A stretch of DNA of 64,000 bases, taken from positions 202,014 to 266,013 of the forward strand of contig JANXDS010000001.1 in the NCBI GenBank assembly GCA_025059205.1, read 5' to 3'. Positions 26,665-36,244 of the stretch are shown here, in pieces (the first letter of the stretch is position 1; every line of letters begins with the position of its first letter). The translations under genes were made by a program, and so were the position numbers. The notes under the pieces are model-generated. The model made no database searches, was not told where the DNA came from, and saw only the letters and a list, made by a program, of their open reading frames with translations. Origin of the DNA: Aigarchaeota archaeon (lineage in GTDB: Archaea; Thermoproteota; Nitrososphaeria_A; Caldarchaeales; Wolframiiraptoraceae).

Positions 26665-27993
26665 ATGGACGAGATGCTTGACTTAGCATACAGGATGTTA
26701 CAGAAATATGCGCTTTGCGATTACTGTCTTGGAAGACAGTTTGCGAGATTATTGTCTGGTGTGGGTAATAAGGTAAGGGGTGAGGCTCTTAAAGTTGTGT
26801 TGGCGATGGACGCAAACGTAAAGTTACTAGCGAACGATAAGGATGCAGCAAATATTTTGAAAATCGTTGCTGAAAACGGCATGAACAAACATGCAAGAAA
26901 ACTTGCCAAGACGTTCAATTATCAGATTAATGAAAATAAAACATGCTACGTATGTGAAGGCAAATTAACTGAGGACAACTTGCGTCGTATGGCTGAGGAG
27001 ATTATGGAAGAGTTGAAGGAATATGAGTTCTCGAACTTCCTGATAGGCGCATCCGTTCCAGCTCGTATAAAAGAAAAGGATGACCAGCTAAAGGCTGAAT
27101 TTGCCTTGACCTTCGGTGAAGAAATCAAGAGCGACATAACAAGGGAAATAGGAAAAATTATTGAAGGAGTTATGAGAAAACCTGTTGAATTCGCCACACC
27201 TGATATAACTATACTCGTGGACATTTTTTCAGGAACGTTCACGATCAAGCCAAACCCTGTATACATAAGAGGTTATTATAGAAAATTGCAGCCTAACATA
27301 CCTCAGGCACCATGGATATGCAGGAAATGTCGAGGCAAAGGATGTGATGCTTGCAGTCATACTGGAAGAGAATATCCGGACTCCATTAGCGAGCTTATAG
27401 GAGATCCGGCCTTAAGTTTCTTTGAAGCCCTTGACTACAAATTCCACGCAGCAGGAAGGGAAGACGTGGACGTAACAGTTCTTGGAACTGGAAGACCTTT
27501 CATCCTTGAGTTGAAATCACCAAGAAAGAGGTTTGTTCAACTCAACCAACTACAGGACGTCATAAACGAGCACGCAAAAGGTAAAGTCGAGGTCCTGTCT
27601 TTATCATATGCAACGAAAAAAGATGTGAGGGATATGAAAGCAAAATCAGCGGTCGCCTCAAAAACTTATGCCGCACTCGTTGAGTTCGATTCCAGTGTAG
27701 ATGAGAATAAGCTGAAGGAGGTTTGCGAGAAATTCAAGAACTTAGTGATACACCAGAGGACACCAACCAGGATCCTTCGTAGAGGCGATAGGGTCAGGAA
27801 AAAATATCTCTATTCTATAGAGGCTGAAAAGAAAGGGGATAGGCTTGTCGAGTTTAAGATAAAGGCACAAGGAGGCCTTTACATAAAGGAAGTGATAAAC
27901 GGTGACGGTGGGAGGACTGTGCCTAATATAGCTGATGCCTTAGGAACCGCACCGATAAATATTACCCTTTCGGTCTTAGAGGTGGAGGGGTAA
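26665..27993 (+). CDS. pus10: tRNA pseudouridine synthase Pus10
   Basis: Makes pseudouridine 54/55 in archaeal tRNA. The N-terminal zinc-binding THUMP-containing module has cysteines at CDYC (18/21) and CYVC (~93/96). The catalytic domain has ICRKCRGKGCDACSHTGREYPDSISELIG and the catalytic Asp in AAGREDVDVTVLGTGRPFILE. The C-terminus (QGGLYIKEVINGDGGRTVPNIADALG) is family-typical. It lies 23 nt after srp54 and 8 nt before rpl21e, all on the plus strand. Confidence 0.95.
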   Translation: MDEMLDLAYRMLQKYALCDYCLGRQFARLLSGVGNKVRGEALKVVLAMDANVKLLANDKDAANILKIVAENGMNKHARKLAKTFNYQINENKTCYVCEGKLTEDNLRRMAEEIMEELKEYEFSNFLIGASVPARIKEKDDQLKAEFALTFGEEIKSDITREIGKIIEGVMRKPVEFATPDITILVDIFSGTFTIKPNPVYIRGYYRKLQPNIPQAPWICRKCRGKGCDACSHTGREYPDSISELIGDPALSFFEALDYKFHAAGREDVDVTVLGTGRPFILELKSPRKRFVQLNQLQDVINEHAKGKVEVLSLSYATKKDVRDMKAKSAVASKTYAALVEFDSSVDENKLKEVCEKFKNLVIHQRTPTRILRRGDRVRKKYLYSIEAEKKGDRLVEFKIKAQGGLYIKEVINGDGGRTVPNIADALGTAPINITLSVLEVEG

Positions 27994-28001
27994 AGGCTAG
28001 T

Positions 28002-28298
28002 ATGCCCAAATCGCATGGTTACAGGGTGAGAACCAGGCAACTCCTTAAGAAGGAGCATGGCTCGCGGAGCGGCCCAAGGCCAGACATATATCTCAAAGAG
28101 TACAATCCAGGCGATAAGGTGTTGATCGTAATTGATCCGACCGTCCAAAAAGGGATGCCACACAAGAGGTTTCATGGTAAGATAGGTACAATAATTTCAA
28201 AGAAGGGTAATGCCTACGAAGTTTCTCTTATGTTAGGGGATAGGTTGAAGAAGTTAACAATTTTACCGGACCACATTAGACCTTGGGAAGGTGGCTGA
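28002..28298 (+). CDS. rpl21e: 50S ribosomal protein L21e
   Basis: 98-aa large-subunit protein: KSHGYRVRTRQLLKKEHGSR, then PGDKVLIVIDPTVQKGMPHKRFHGKIGTI, the conserved SH3-like core of the family. It sits between pus10 and rpoF, and its stop overlaps the rpoF start by 8 nt, indicating coupled translation. Confidence 0.96.
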   Translation: MPKSHGYRVRTRQLLKKEHGSRSGPRPDIYLKEYNPGDKVLIVIDPTVQKGMPHKRFHGKIGTIISKKGNAYEVSLMLGDRLKKLTILPDHIRPWEGG

Positions 28299-28662
28299 GT
28301 TGCCGAGGAAGATATTGAGCTCTAAGCCTATACCTATGGCCGAAGTCAAGAGAATATTAGAAGAAAGGGAGCAATACCTAAACCCGCTTCAACTAAAAAC
28401 GTTAAGTTATGCGAGAAAGTACTCAAAATTAACACCTGAGCAAGCCGAGATGCTTATCAGTAAGCTTACGAGCGAATATGGGCTCGAAAGGGAAGAGGCC
28501 GTCCAGATCGTTGACATATGTCCTGAGACCGTAGAGGAACTTAGAACAATCTTGAGCGGTTACCGCCGCCTTGTATCATTTCTACTTTTCTCCGAAGAAA
28601 AGATGCATGGTATACTAAACCTCGTCAAGCAGGCTTTAGAGGCAAGTAAACAACAAATTTGA
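28291..28662 (+). CDS. rpoF: RNA polymerase subunit F (Rpb4)
   Basis: 123-aa partner of RpoE in the polymerase stalk. The HRDC-like fold is seen in LNPLQLKTLSYARKYSKLTPEQAEMLISKL and the C-terminal DICPETVEELRTILSGYRRLV, which is the family's most conserved segment. The gene follows rpl21e with an 8-nt overlap, the usual archaeal L21e–RpoF pairing. The first codon is TTG (MAELPRKILSSK...) within the L21e 3' end. Confidence 0.93.
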   Translation: MAELPRKILSSKPIPMAEVKRILEEREQYLNPLQLKTLSYARKYSKLTPEQAEMLISKLTSEYGLEREEAVQIVDICPETVEELRTILSGYRRLVSFLLFSEEKMHGILNLVKQALEASKQQI

Positions 28663-28698
28663 ACCTCATACGATAAGACATTAAAGGGGGATCCGCGT

Positions 28699-29310
28699 CT
28701 GCAGAAGCAGAAGAAATATGAAGATTATGCTTATGTGTTAGACGTAGTTGACGCAACGATACTCAGAAGCTCGCCCCATCGTGTAAATATACGTAGGGGC
28801 GAATTACTTCTTCAATTGTTAGGCGAAGAATACTTCACCTTATTGGAGGCCGCGATAAACGAGAACTATAGACCACGCGTAGGCATAAGGCTTTATATAG
28901 GTAAGGACGTTCCGAGAAACATCCTAAGGATACTTGGACGAATAAGTTATGATGAGCTTACCGAGACTGCTAAAATCGAATTAGAAAACGCCGTCCAAAA
29001 GATAGTTGAGGCAAATGAACAGCGATTCGTAGAGTTCTTTAATACATGTACGCCCGTGTCACCGAGACTTCATGCGCTCGAGCTGATACCCGGTATCGGT
29101 AAAAAATCTATGCAAAAGATTCTAGAGGAAAGGGAGAAAAAACCCTTTGAGTCTTTTAAGGATCTACATGAAAGGGGCGGACTTTCGGATCCAGCAAAAG
29201 CAATTGCAAAGAGAATAATGGACGAGTTGACCGGTCGGAGCGGCGGCTATTTCTTACTAGTTCGGGAGCCGTCCAGTATAGCGTCAGAAAAATTCTTTAA
29301 AAAAGAATAA
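28699..29310 (+). CDS. DUF655 helix-hairpin-helix protein
   Basis: Archaeal protein of unknown function with an OB-like N-terminal half and helix-hairpin-helix motif ELIPGIGKKSMQKILEEREKKPFESF. The frame is open upstream of the GTG at 28735, and the residues before it (KKYEDYAYVLD) match the family's conserved N-terminus (EEYAYVLD-like). No ATG, GTG or TTG is available there. A CTG at 28699, 6-8 nt after GGGGGATC, is my preferred start, giving about 203 aa. It lies downstream of rpoF, a common archaeal order. Confidence 0.85.
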   Translation: MQKQKKYEDYAYVLDVVDATILRSSPHRVNIRRGELLLQLLGEEYFTLLEAAINENYRPRVGIRLYIGKDVPRNILRILGRISYDELTETAKIELENAVQKIVEANEQRFVEFFNTCTPVSPRLHALELIPGIGKKSMQKILEEREKKPFESFKDLHERGGLSDPAKAIAKRIMDELTGRSGGYFLLVREPSSIASEKFFKKE

Positions 29311-29378
29311 TATTTGATAAAGTGATAAAGATTAATTAACAGCTAACTCTCGCAATATAGACAAATAGGGTAGATAGA

Positions 29379-29903
29379 ATGAAGGCTAGGAATTACCGCA
29401 GGACGGAAGGTATGCCTTATACGAGAGAAGAATATATCCATGGTGCGCCTGAACCAAGGATAAGCAAGTATAGTATGGGAACGTATAAAGAAGACTATAC
29501 GCACGCACTTGAGCTTATATCGCTAGAAGAGCTCCAGGTTAGGGACGTTGCTCTGGAGTCGGCCAGAGTGAGTATAGGAAAGGCACTTAGCGCCAAATTA
29601 GGTGAGAATTACTTTCTAGAACTTAAGGCCCACCCGCACATTGTTTTGAGAGAAAATAAGATGATTTTTGGAGCACACGCAGACAGGCTACAGGAAGGCA
29701 TGAGAAGAGCGTTCGGAAAACCCGTAGGAAGGGCTGCACGATTAGAACCTGGAAAGCCCGTCTTCAGAGTCCTTGTATATGAAAATGGTGTTAACGCCGC
29801 TAAAGAAGCCCTTAAGCTTGCATCAAAAAAACTTCCCAAAAATTATAAAATAGTTATTAACGAACTAAAGGAATCAAAGTCGGTTTCTCCGTTAAACGCT
29901 TAA
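29379..29903 (+). CDS. rpl10e: 50S ribosomal protein L10e (uL16)
   Basis: 174-aa uL16 homologue: MKARNYRRTEGMPYTREEYIHGAPEPRIS, FLELKAHPHIVLRENKMIFGAHADRLQEGMRRAFGKPVGRAARL. The HADRLQEGMRRAFGKP motif near the peptidyl-transferase loop is diagnostic. It precedes ppsA, with a palindrome in the short gap. Confidence 0.96.
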   Translation: MKARNYRRTEGMPYTREEYIHGAPEPRISKYSMGTYKEDYTHALELISLEELQVRDVALESARVSIGKALSAKLGENYFLELKAHPHIVLRENKMIFGAHADRLQEGMRRAFGKPVGRAARLEPGKPVFRVLVYENGVNAAKEALKLASKKLPKNYKIVINELKESKSVSPLNA

Positions 29904-29918
29904 AAGTTAATTTAGAAG

Positions 29919-29952
29919 TTATAATTTCTTACCTCGTAATGAGGGTAAGAAA
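29919..29952 (+). promoter_or_regulatory. ppsA promoter with overlapping palindrome
   Basis: TTATAATTT (29919-29927) is a TATA-like box about 27-30 nt before the ppsA ATG at 29953. A perfect 9-bp inverted repeat, TTTCTTACC (29925-29933) and GGTAAGAAA (29944-29952), fills the space up to the start codon. The arrangement suggests a repressor operator covering the transcription start. A 5'-leader hairpin is less likely if the mRNA is leaderless. Confidence 0.65.
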
Positions 29953-32340
29953 ATGAAGGAGAATGCCCTCATACTCGAGCTGGACTCAATAACTAAGGAA
30001 GATGTGCCCCTTGTCGGAGGTAAGGGCGCGAACTTAGGCGAAATGCTAAGGTTGGGTATACCTGTACCTCCTGGCTTTACAATAACGGCATATGCATACA
30101 AGTATTTTATAGAAAAAGCTGGTATTGCTGAGCAAATACGCAAGATACTGGACGAAATAAATTACTCAAACCCTGAGTCGATAGAAGAGAAAACTAAAGA
30201 GATAAGGAACCTAATATTAAAACAAGAAATCCCCAAAGAATTGGAGACGGAAATCGTAGCGGCATACAGAAGGTTGGCCGAGAAAGTAGGTATGGTCGAC
30301 CCCCCTGTAGCCGTTAGGTCGAGCGCAACCGCCGAGGATTTAACATCGGCCAGCTTTGCTGGACAGCAGGAGACCTATCTAAACGTTAGGGGCGAAACAC
30401 GATTATTGGAAAGTGTTAAGAAGTGTTGGGCTAGCCTATTCACCGCAAGGGCAACATTTTACAGACACGAGAAAGGATTTGACCACATGAGCGTATACTT
30501 ATGCGTAGTGGTTCAGAAGATGGTTAACGCAAAAGCCTCTGGTGTAATGTTCACACTACACCCAGTTACGGGTGATGCTTCAAAGATACTGATAGAAGCA
30601 AATTGGGGGCTTGGCGAATCTGTAGTGAGCGGTGAGGCCACGCCCGATGTATATGTAGTTGATAAAAAGACATTGAAAATAATAGAAAAGAAGGTCGCAA
30701 GAAAAACCGTCGAGGTTGTTTATAGCCCAAAGGGTGGCACGGAGAAACATGAAGTTCCACTTTCAAAGCAGAATGTGCCGTGCTTAACTGACGAAGAGAT
30801 ATATAGGCTTGCAGAACTTGCTCTTCGCATCGAAGAGCATTACGGTGCACCGCAAGATATAGAATGGAGCATAGACATGGACGTACCGTTCCCATACAAC
30901 GTGTTCATAGTTCAGTCTAGACCAGAGACTGTGTGGTCCCAAAAAGCGGTCGCAAAAACTTCTGCTACGCCGGAAACAGTGAGCGTTGCTAGGAAAATTG
31001 TCACAAAAGGTTTACCAGCTAGTCCCGGCATCGCAATTGGAACCGCTAGAGTGATCTTAGATGTGAAGAACATAGGGCAGATGAGGAAGGGCGACATACT
31101 GGTTACACGGATGACATCGCCCGACTGGGTACCTGCAATGCGAATAGCGTCAGCGATAGTTACTTCGGAAGGTGGAATGACGTGCCATGCGGCTATAGTT
31201 TCGAGGGAATTGGGCATACCTTGTATAGTAGGTACTGGTGATGCCACCGAGACTATGGTGGACGGCCAGGTTTATACGGTTGATGCTAAATCAGGTGTAG
31301 TATACGAAGGTGCTGTAGAGGATTTAATGGCTAAGCAGCCTACTCCCACAGCGGCTCCTTCCGGAGCCCCCGTCTCCTTACTTAGTGTACCGGTCACAGC
31401 CACGAAGATCATGATGAACCTTGGGGTTCCAGAAAAGATAGATGAGTATGCAGACCTACCCTTTGACGGAATAGGTTTAATGCGCATAGAGTTCATACTG
31501 GCTTCGTATATAGGTGAGCACCCGAATTATCTTATTGAGATAGGACAACCTGAAAAATTCGTCGACAAGTTAGCCGAGGGTATCGCAAAGGTCGCTAGGG
31601 CAATACAGCCTAGACCGGTCGTGGTCAGGTTTTCGGACTTCAAGACAAATGAGTACAGAGAATTGAAGGGTGGAGAGAAGTACGAGGTTGAAGAGGCGAA
31701 CCCGATGATGGGATGGAGAGGAGCGGCGAGGTACATAAGCAAAGGTTATGAAAAGGCATTTAGACTTGAATGCAGAGCTATCAGAAAGGTCAGGGACGAG
31801 TGGGGATTAAAGAACGTTTGGGTCATGATACCTATGGCGAGAACCATATGGGAGGTAAAGAGAGTCTTGGAGATAATGAAGGAGGAAGGACTTGAGAGAG
31901 GTAGGGACTTCAAGGTATGGTTGATGGCAGAAGTCCCGAGCACAATAATAATGGCAGACGAATTCAGTAAGCTGTGCGATGGTTTTAGCATAGGTTCTAA
32001 CGACCTTACCCAGTTCATACTGGCGACAGATAGGGATTCCGCCATACTGCCCAGTATAGACAACAGATACTTTGACGAGAGGGATCCGGCTATATTAAGA
32101 GCAATAGAACATCTGATAAAAGTTGCACATGAAAACGGTGTCACAGTCTCGATTTGTGGGCAGGCACCTAGCGTTTATCCAGAATTTACGGAGTTCCTAG
32201 TTAGATGCGGCATCGACTCGATAAGCGTAAACCCAGACGTGGTAATCAAAACAAAACAACTTGTAGCTAGCATAGAACAAAAGATACTCTTGGAAAAGCT
32301 CAGTGAACTTACAAAATCTAAAAACCGAACTTTAGGGTAA
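29953..32340 (+). CDS. ppsA: Phosphoenolpyruvate synthase
   Basis: Converts pyruvate, ATP and water to PEP, AMP and phosphate, the gluconeogenic entry. The N-terminal ATP-grasp-like domain includes [22 protein letters not shown] and [23 protein letters not shown]. The swivelling phosphohistidine domain carries [21 protein letters not shown] with the catalytic His. The C-terminal TIM barrel has [18 protein letters not shown] and the Cys-containing ICGQAPS. Full length at 795 aa. Confidence 0.96.
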   Translation: MKENALILELDSITKEDVPLVGGKGANLGEMLRLGIPVPPGFTITAYAYKYFIEKAGIAEQIRKILDEINYSNPESIEEKTKEIRNLILKQEIPKELETEIVAAYRRLAEKVGMVDPPVAVRSSATAEDLTSASFAGQQETYLNVRGETRLLESVKKCWASLFTARATFYRHEKGFDHMSVYLCVVVQKMVNAKASGVMFTLHPVTGDASKILIEANWGLGESVVSGEATPDVYVVDKKTLKIIEKKVARKTVEVVYSPKGGTEKHEVPLSKQNVPCLTDEEIYRLAELALRIEEHYGAPQDIEWSIDMDVPFPYNVFIVQSRPETVWSQKAVAKTSATPETVSVARKIVTKGLPASPGIAIGTARVILDVKNIGQMRKGDILVTRMTSPDWVPAMRIASAIVTSEGGMTCHAAIVSRELGIPCIVGTGDATETMVDGQVYTVDAKSGVVYEGAVEDLMAKQPTPTAAPSGAPVSLLSVPVTATKIMMNLGVPEKIDEYADLPFDGIGLMRIEFILASYIGEHPNYLIEIGQPEKFVDKLAEGIAKVARAIQPRPVVVRFSDFKTNEYRELKGGEKYEVEEANPMMGWRGAARYISKGYEKAFRLECRAIRKVRDEWGLKNVWVMIPMARTIWEVKRVLEIMKEEGLERGRDFKVWLMAEVPSTIIMADEFSKLCDGFSIGSNDLTQFILATDRDSAILPSIDNRYFDERDPAILRAIEHLIKVAHENGVTVSICGQAPSVYPEFTEFLVRCGIDSISVNPDVVIKTKQLVASIEQKILLEKLSELTKSKNRTLG

Positions 32341-32347
32341 GGGTTAT

Positions 32348-32770
32348 TTGCAACCAAATCATAACATCCAAGGGTATGCCGAAGTCGAGATATACGTTGA
32401 TGGTGCATCTAGGGGTAATCCCGGACCCGCAGGTATCGGAATAGTTCTTAAGCTTAATTCCAAAACTGTTTGTTTCAAGAAGTTTATAGGAAATAAAACA
32501 AATAATGAAGCCGAATACCTGGCTCTCTTAGAAGGGTTAAAGTTAGCTGTAGGGTTTAATGCAAAGAAAGTAAAGGTTTTCTCTGACAGTGAGCTGATAG
32601 TAAAGCAGCTTAAAGGTGAATTCTCTGTTAAAGAAGAAAGGCTTAGTAAGCTTCACTCTGAAGTAAAAGAGCTGGAAAAGATACTCGACGTTGAGTATTT
32701 TCACGTCCCTAGGGAATCGAACAAGTTGGCCGACGAACTTGCTAATGAGGCCATAGATGAGAACCGCTAG
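32348..32770 (+). CDS. rnhA: Ribonuclease HI
   Basis: Degrades the RNA strand of RNA/DNA hybrids. The 140-aa protein has the type 1 RNase H fold with catalytic acids in VDGASRGNPGPAGIG (Asp near 14), NNEAEYLALLEGL (Glu), FSDSELIVKQL (Asp) and the C-terminal SNKLADELANEA (Asp). The TTG start at 32348 is 7 nt after ppsA and preceded by AGGGTTA; co-transcription is likely. Confidence 0.93.
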   Translation: MQPNHNIQGYAEVEIYVDGASRGNPGPAGIGIVLKLNSKTVCFKKFIGNKTNNEAEYLALLEGLKLAVGFNAKKVKVFSDSELIVKQLKGEFSVKEERLSKLHSEVKELEKILDVEYFHVPRESNKLADELANEAIDENR

Positions 32771-32782
32771 ATTTATAAATTT
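32771..32782 (+). promoter_or_regulatory. TATA-box promoter of the protein disulfide oxidoreductase gene
   Basis: ATTTATAAATTT is centred 27 nt upstream of the ATG at 32804, fitting a leaderless transcript and choosing that ATG over TTG codons at 32798 and 32801. Confidence 0.6.
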
Positions 32783-32803
32783 GACCTAGTAAATGTTTTG
32801 TTG

Positions 32804-33472
32804 ATGCCAATCCTGAAAGAAAGGGATAAAAAGCTCATCTCAGAAAGGCTTAGCAAAAATATGGAAAACAATGTTAGGCTCGTCGTATTTACACAAGATT
32901 TTGAGTGCGAGTATTGTGCAACCAATAGGGAGCTAATGGAAGAATTAGCATCACTTTCAGATAAAATAAAGCTTGAGGTATTCGATTTCGAAAGGGATTA
33001 CGAGAAAGCACAAAAGTGGGGGATAGACAAAATACCGGCAACGGCAGTATTCGGCATCCGTGAATACGGCATAAGATTCTTCGGTCTACCAATGGGTTAC
33101 GAATTTCCAGCGTTCATCGACACCATAATAGATGCATCAAGGGGAACAACAAATCTTCAACCTAAGATAAAAGAGAAAATTAAAAGTGTGAAGGAGCCCG
33201 TACATATTCAAGTATTCGTAACACCCACATGTCCGTACTGTCCTAGAGCCGTAAGAATCGCACATCAGCTGGCAATAGAGAACGAATTCATTAGAGCTGA
33301 TATGATAGAGGCTATAGAATTCCCTCAACTTGCAAACAAGTACGACGTAATGGCGGTTCCTAAAATAGTCATAAACGACGCCATCTCCTTCGAGGGAGCC
33401 TTACCGGAGCCGCACTTCGTCGAATATGTTCTCTCGGCTATTAAACCGGATAGAACACTGGGCTATAGATAA
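32804..33472 (+). CDS. pdo: Protein disulfide oxidoreductase (two-thioredoxin-fold, glutaredoxin-like)
   Basis: Two tandem thioredoxin folds, each with a CxxC centre: CEYC near residue 30 and CPYC near residue 145 (FVTPTCPYCPRAVR). The arrangement and ~222-aa length are those of archaeal PDO, linked in thermophiles to making disulfides in cytoplasmic proteins. Each half ends with a cis-Pro segment (KIPATAVFG, MAVPKIVIN). The tail overlaps ctaB on the opposite strand by 10 bp. Confidence 0.93.
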   Translation: MPILKERDKKLISERLSKNMENNVRLVVFTQDFECEYCATNRELMEELASLSDKIKLEVFDFERDYEKAQKWGIDKIPATAVFGIREYGIRFFGLPMGYEFPAFIDTIIDASRGTTNLQPKIKEKIKSVKEPVHIQVFVTPTCPYCPRAVRIAHQLAIENEFIRADMIEAIEFPQLANKYDVMAVPKIVINDAISFEGALPEPHFVEYVLSAIKPDRTLGYR

Positions 33473-34362
33473 ATCGGAAAGAAAACGTCAAGGACCATGC
33501 CCGTAAATAATGCGGCTAAGTAAGGGCTTGATATCTTAAACACTAACCATGCCCTCTTAGCGCTAGGACTGATGACAAGTAAGAAGTTAAGGACCAAAAT
33601 TACTGCGCCAAAAATGAATGCCGTCATTATGTATATTGCTCGAAAAACGTCCATGAAAACGGGTACGAAACTAAACGCGACCATCATAACGCTAGTGGAT
33701 GCTATGCACCTTATGGCGACCCTTTCAGGTACGACCACGGGTAACATTGGAACTTTTACCTTTGCATAATCTTCCTTATACCTAAGCGCGAGACTCCATA
33801 TGTGCGTAGGTATCCATAGAACAACAAGCGCCGCGATTATTAAACCGAGAGCAAGGTTTTCGGTTGTAGCCGCTAAGTAGCCTATCATGGCGGGTGCACC
33901 GCCGGAGAAGCCGCCAGCTATTATGTTAATTGGGTTTCGACGCTTTAACCACTTACTATAAACTAAGATGTTGTCTAGCAGTCCAAAGAGCATCAAGCCG
34001 AAACATATAGGGTTAAGCATTAAGGACATCAAGATAGCTACTATTGAGAGTATGAGGCCGAAGTAAAGCGCCTTTTCAGCTGGTTTTATCTTACCAGAAG
34101 GCAAAGGCCTCATTTTAGTCCTATCCATCACTGCATCAATGTCTCTGTCTATGTAGCATGTGATCGCGTTGGCTCCTGCCGAGCCTAATGCAATGGCTAA
34201 AGTTGCTAGTGTAACGACGTACCAGTCTATGCTTTTTCCAGAAATTCCGAAACCAACTATGGCGCTACAGAATCCGGTAAAGGTTAGAAGAAACCATGTG
34301 CGTGGCTTTGTAACTTGCCAATAACCAGCCAACGTGGACAACGACACTTTCAAAGAGTTCAC
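33463..34362 (-). CDS. ctaB: Protoheme IX farnesyltransferase (heme O synthase)
   Basis: Membrane UbiA-family enzyme attaching farnesyl to heme B for heme-copper oxidases. The first aspartate motif NAITCYIDRDIDAVMDRTKMRPLPSGKI (Asp in DRDID) and a second site in loop PTHIWSLALRYKEDYAKVKVPMLPVV are diagnostic. About nine hydrophobic segments in 299 aa. Its presence implies aerobic or microaerobic respiration. Divergent from the sarcosine-oxidase-like operon. Confidence 0.95.
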   Translation of the reverse strand: MNSLKVSLSTLAGYWQVTKPRTWFLLTFTGFCSAIVGFGISGKSIDWYVVTLATLAIALGSAGANAITCYIDRDIDAVMDRTKMRPLPSGKIKPAEKALYFGLILSIVAILMSLMLNPICFGLMLFGLLDNILVYSKWLKRRNPINIIAGGFSGGAPAMIGYLAATTENLALGLIIAALVVLWIPTHIWSLALRYKEDYAKVKVPMLPVVVPERVAIRCIASTSVMMVAFSFVPVFMDVFRAIYIMTAFIFGAVILVLNFLLVISPSAKRAWLVFKISSPYLAALFTGMVLDVFFPIYL

Positions 34363-34447
34363 ACCTTAAGTCTTGGCTGCCTTTTCTTGGTTTAGTTTGT
34401 GGCGTGCTTAAAAAAGTTTTTTAAACAAACTCATCAGACATAAAAAC

Positions 34448-36244
34448 ATGAACACTCTACGTGTTAAAGAGCCGACAACAAACAGTCAAGGTGAGACCGT
34501 CTTCATCAACGTTGATGGTATGACTATAAAAGGTTTTACCTCGGAATCAATAAGTGTGGCACTGTACGCCAACGACATAAAATCTTTCGATAGGAGCAAA
34601 AAGCTCTACAGAGCACGTGGGTTCTTCAGCCTACATCCGCAAGCCAGAACGGCGATGGTTAACGTAAATGGTATGCCTGCCATGAACCCGTCCGAAATTT
34701 ATTTAACGGAAGGACTTAAAGTTCGCACACAACAAAAAAGGCCTTTATCGATTCGTTTTTTTGAATCTATGATAGACACAAGTCTAATCCACAAGTCATT
34801 CGTGAAGAACAGGTTGATTTGGTCTCTGGCGCTCAAATTTATTGCAAATAACATTAACAACCCAGAACCAGTCGAATATAAAATACCGCATACTGTCTCT
34901 ACGATCGTAGAAAAAGCTGATTTAGTAGTGGTTGGCGGTGGTGTTGCAGGACTTTCAGCAGCCATCGAAGCCAGAAAGTATGGCCTTGAAGTTCTTCAGA
35001 TAGATGATGGTGTCGAGCTTGGTGGAGAGATGTTGTATGATGAGTTAGAGCCACCGGGGATGTCAGAACCTGGCTGTATTTTTGTAAGAAACTTGAGGAA
35101 AAAAGCTCTCGAGCTCGGTGTGAAGCTCTTATCAAAAACTACTTTCATCGGTTTTTTCGAGGATGCAGCACTCGCATTTTCACCTTATCCAATCGGTAAC
35201 GGAACACCCTACATAATATCAGCCAAGACGTACGTTGTCGCTACGGGTGCCGTAGATCTACCGTGCATATTCGCTAACAACGATCTGCCCGGAATAATCG
35301 ATACCTCGTCTGCCCTTAGAATGTTAAATATGCATGGCGTTATTCCGGGCAAGAGTGTTGCCATACTGGGAGCCACGCTCCGTGGCCTAAGGCTTGCAGA
35401 ACATCTAAAGAAACATGCTGTCAAAGTAATCGTACTCGATAAGTCGAGAGGTGACTCTGATAAAAGCGACATCATGCATGGGGTGAAAGAAATTATTGCA
35501 GTAGGGAAAGATAGGGTAAAAGCCCTTAAGGTAAAACGTGATGGTGAGGAGCTTAAGTTAAACGTCGATTGCGTAGTTTGCGCAGCTTCTACGAATCCCG
35601 ACATAAAAGTTTCTGCTCAGGCTGGTGCCAAAATAACTTACATCAAAGAACTTGGTTTTGTAACAATGCATGATCCTTTCATGAGAACTTCAAAGAGCGG
35701 TCTTTTTGTGGCGGGAGGTGCTTCTGGTTCACCTTACGGAATACTTCATGTAGTAGAAGGTAGGATTGCAGGACTCTCTGCTGCTATTGAATTAGCTAAA
35801 CGTGATGCTGAAGCCGAACGCGAAGCTCTCGCGAAAGAATACAGGTCATTACTTCAAAAGTTCGGTATAAGTGATTCCAAAGAAAAGTTGTTCAAGTCCT
35901 TCGAAACAGGTATTGTCCCAGACGAGAAAATAGCTGAGCCGCCTACATTATTCTGCTCAGGGCCAAGAAGAGACGCGTTCATCTGTTTCTGTGAAGATAT
36001 TAGATTGTGGGATCTGCACCGTTCCGTATCTGTTTATGGTTTCAAATGTCTCGAGAAAGTTAAACGTAGCACTGGAATTGGCACGGCTAGATGTCAAGGT
36101 AGGTTGTGCCTCGTTAATTCTGCGTTATATATAGCATACGTCTCTGACCTGAGTCCTAACGCGGTCGGTATGGCTAGGCAAAGACCGCCTACGATATCTA
36201 TGCCCATTAATGTGTTGGCTAGTATGGAGGTAAATGAGGCATGA
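34448..36244 (+). CDS. Sarcosine-oxidase-alpha-like FAD oxidoreductase with C-terminal BFD-type Cys motif
   Basis: 598 aa. Residues ~15-95 look like the 2Fe-2S-type N-terminal domain of SoxA, but as in SoxA the cluster cysteines are missing (YRARGFFSLHPQARTAMVNVNG). FAD/NAD-binding core: ADLVVVGGGVAGLSAAIEARKYG (~157-180) and a second Rossmann segment GKSVAILGATLRGLRLAEHL. Near the C-terminus FICFCED and ARCQGRLC provide four cysteines as in BFD-like [2Fe-2S] domains. It lacks the folate-binding C-terminal half of full SoxA. With the next gene it forms a two-subunit amine/amino-acid dehydrogenase of the HcnBC or proline dehydrogenase kind. Substrate uncertain. The stop overlaps the next start (ATGA). 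Confidence 0.85.
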   Translation: MNTLRVKEPTTNSQGETVFINVDGMTIKGFTSESISVALYANDIKSFDRSKKLYRARGFFSLHPQARTAMVNVNGMPAMNPSEIYLTEGLKVRTQQKRPLSIRFFESMIDTSLIHKSFVKNRLIWSLALKFIANNINNPEPVEYKIPHTVSTIVEKADLVVVGGGVAGLSAAIEARKYGLEVLQIDDGVELGGEMLYDELEPPGMSEPGCIFVRNLRKKALELGVKLLSKTTFIGFFEDAALAFSPYPIGNGTPYIISAKTYVVATGAVDLPCIFANNDLPGIIDTSSALRMLNMHGVIPGKSVAILGATLRGLRLAEHLKKHAVKVIVLDKSRGDSDKSDIMHGVKEIIAVGKDRVKALKVKRDGEELKLNVDCVVCAASTNPDIKVSAQAGAKITYIKELGFVTMHDPFMRTSKSGLFVAGGASGSPYGILHVVEGRIAGLSAAIELAKRDAEAEREALAKEYRSLLQKFGISDSKEKLFKSFETGIVPDEKIAEPPTLFCSGPRRDAFICFCEDIRLWDLHRSVSVYGFKCLEKVKRSTGIGTARCQGRLCLVNSALYIAYVSDLSPNAVGMARQRPPTISMPINVLASMEVNEA

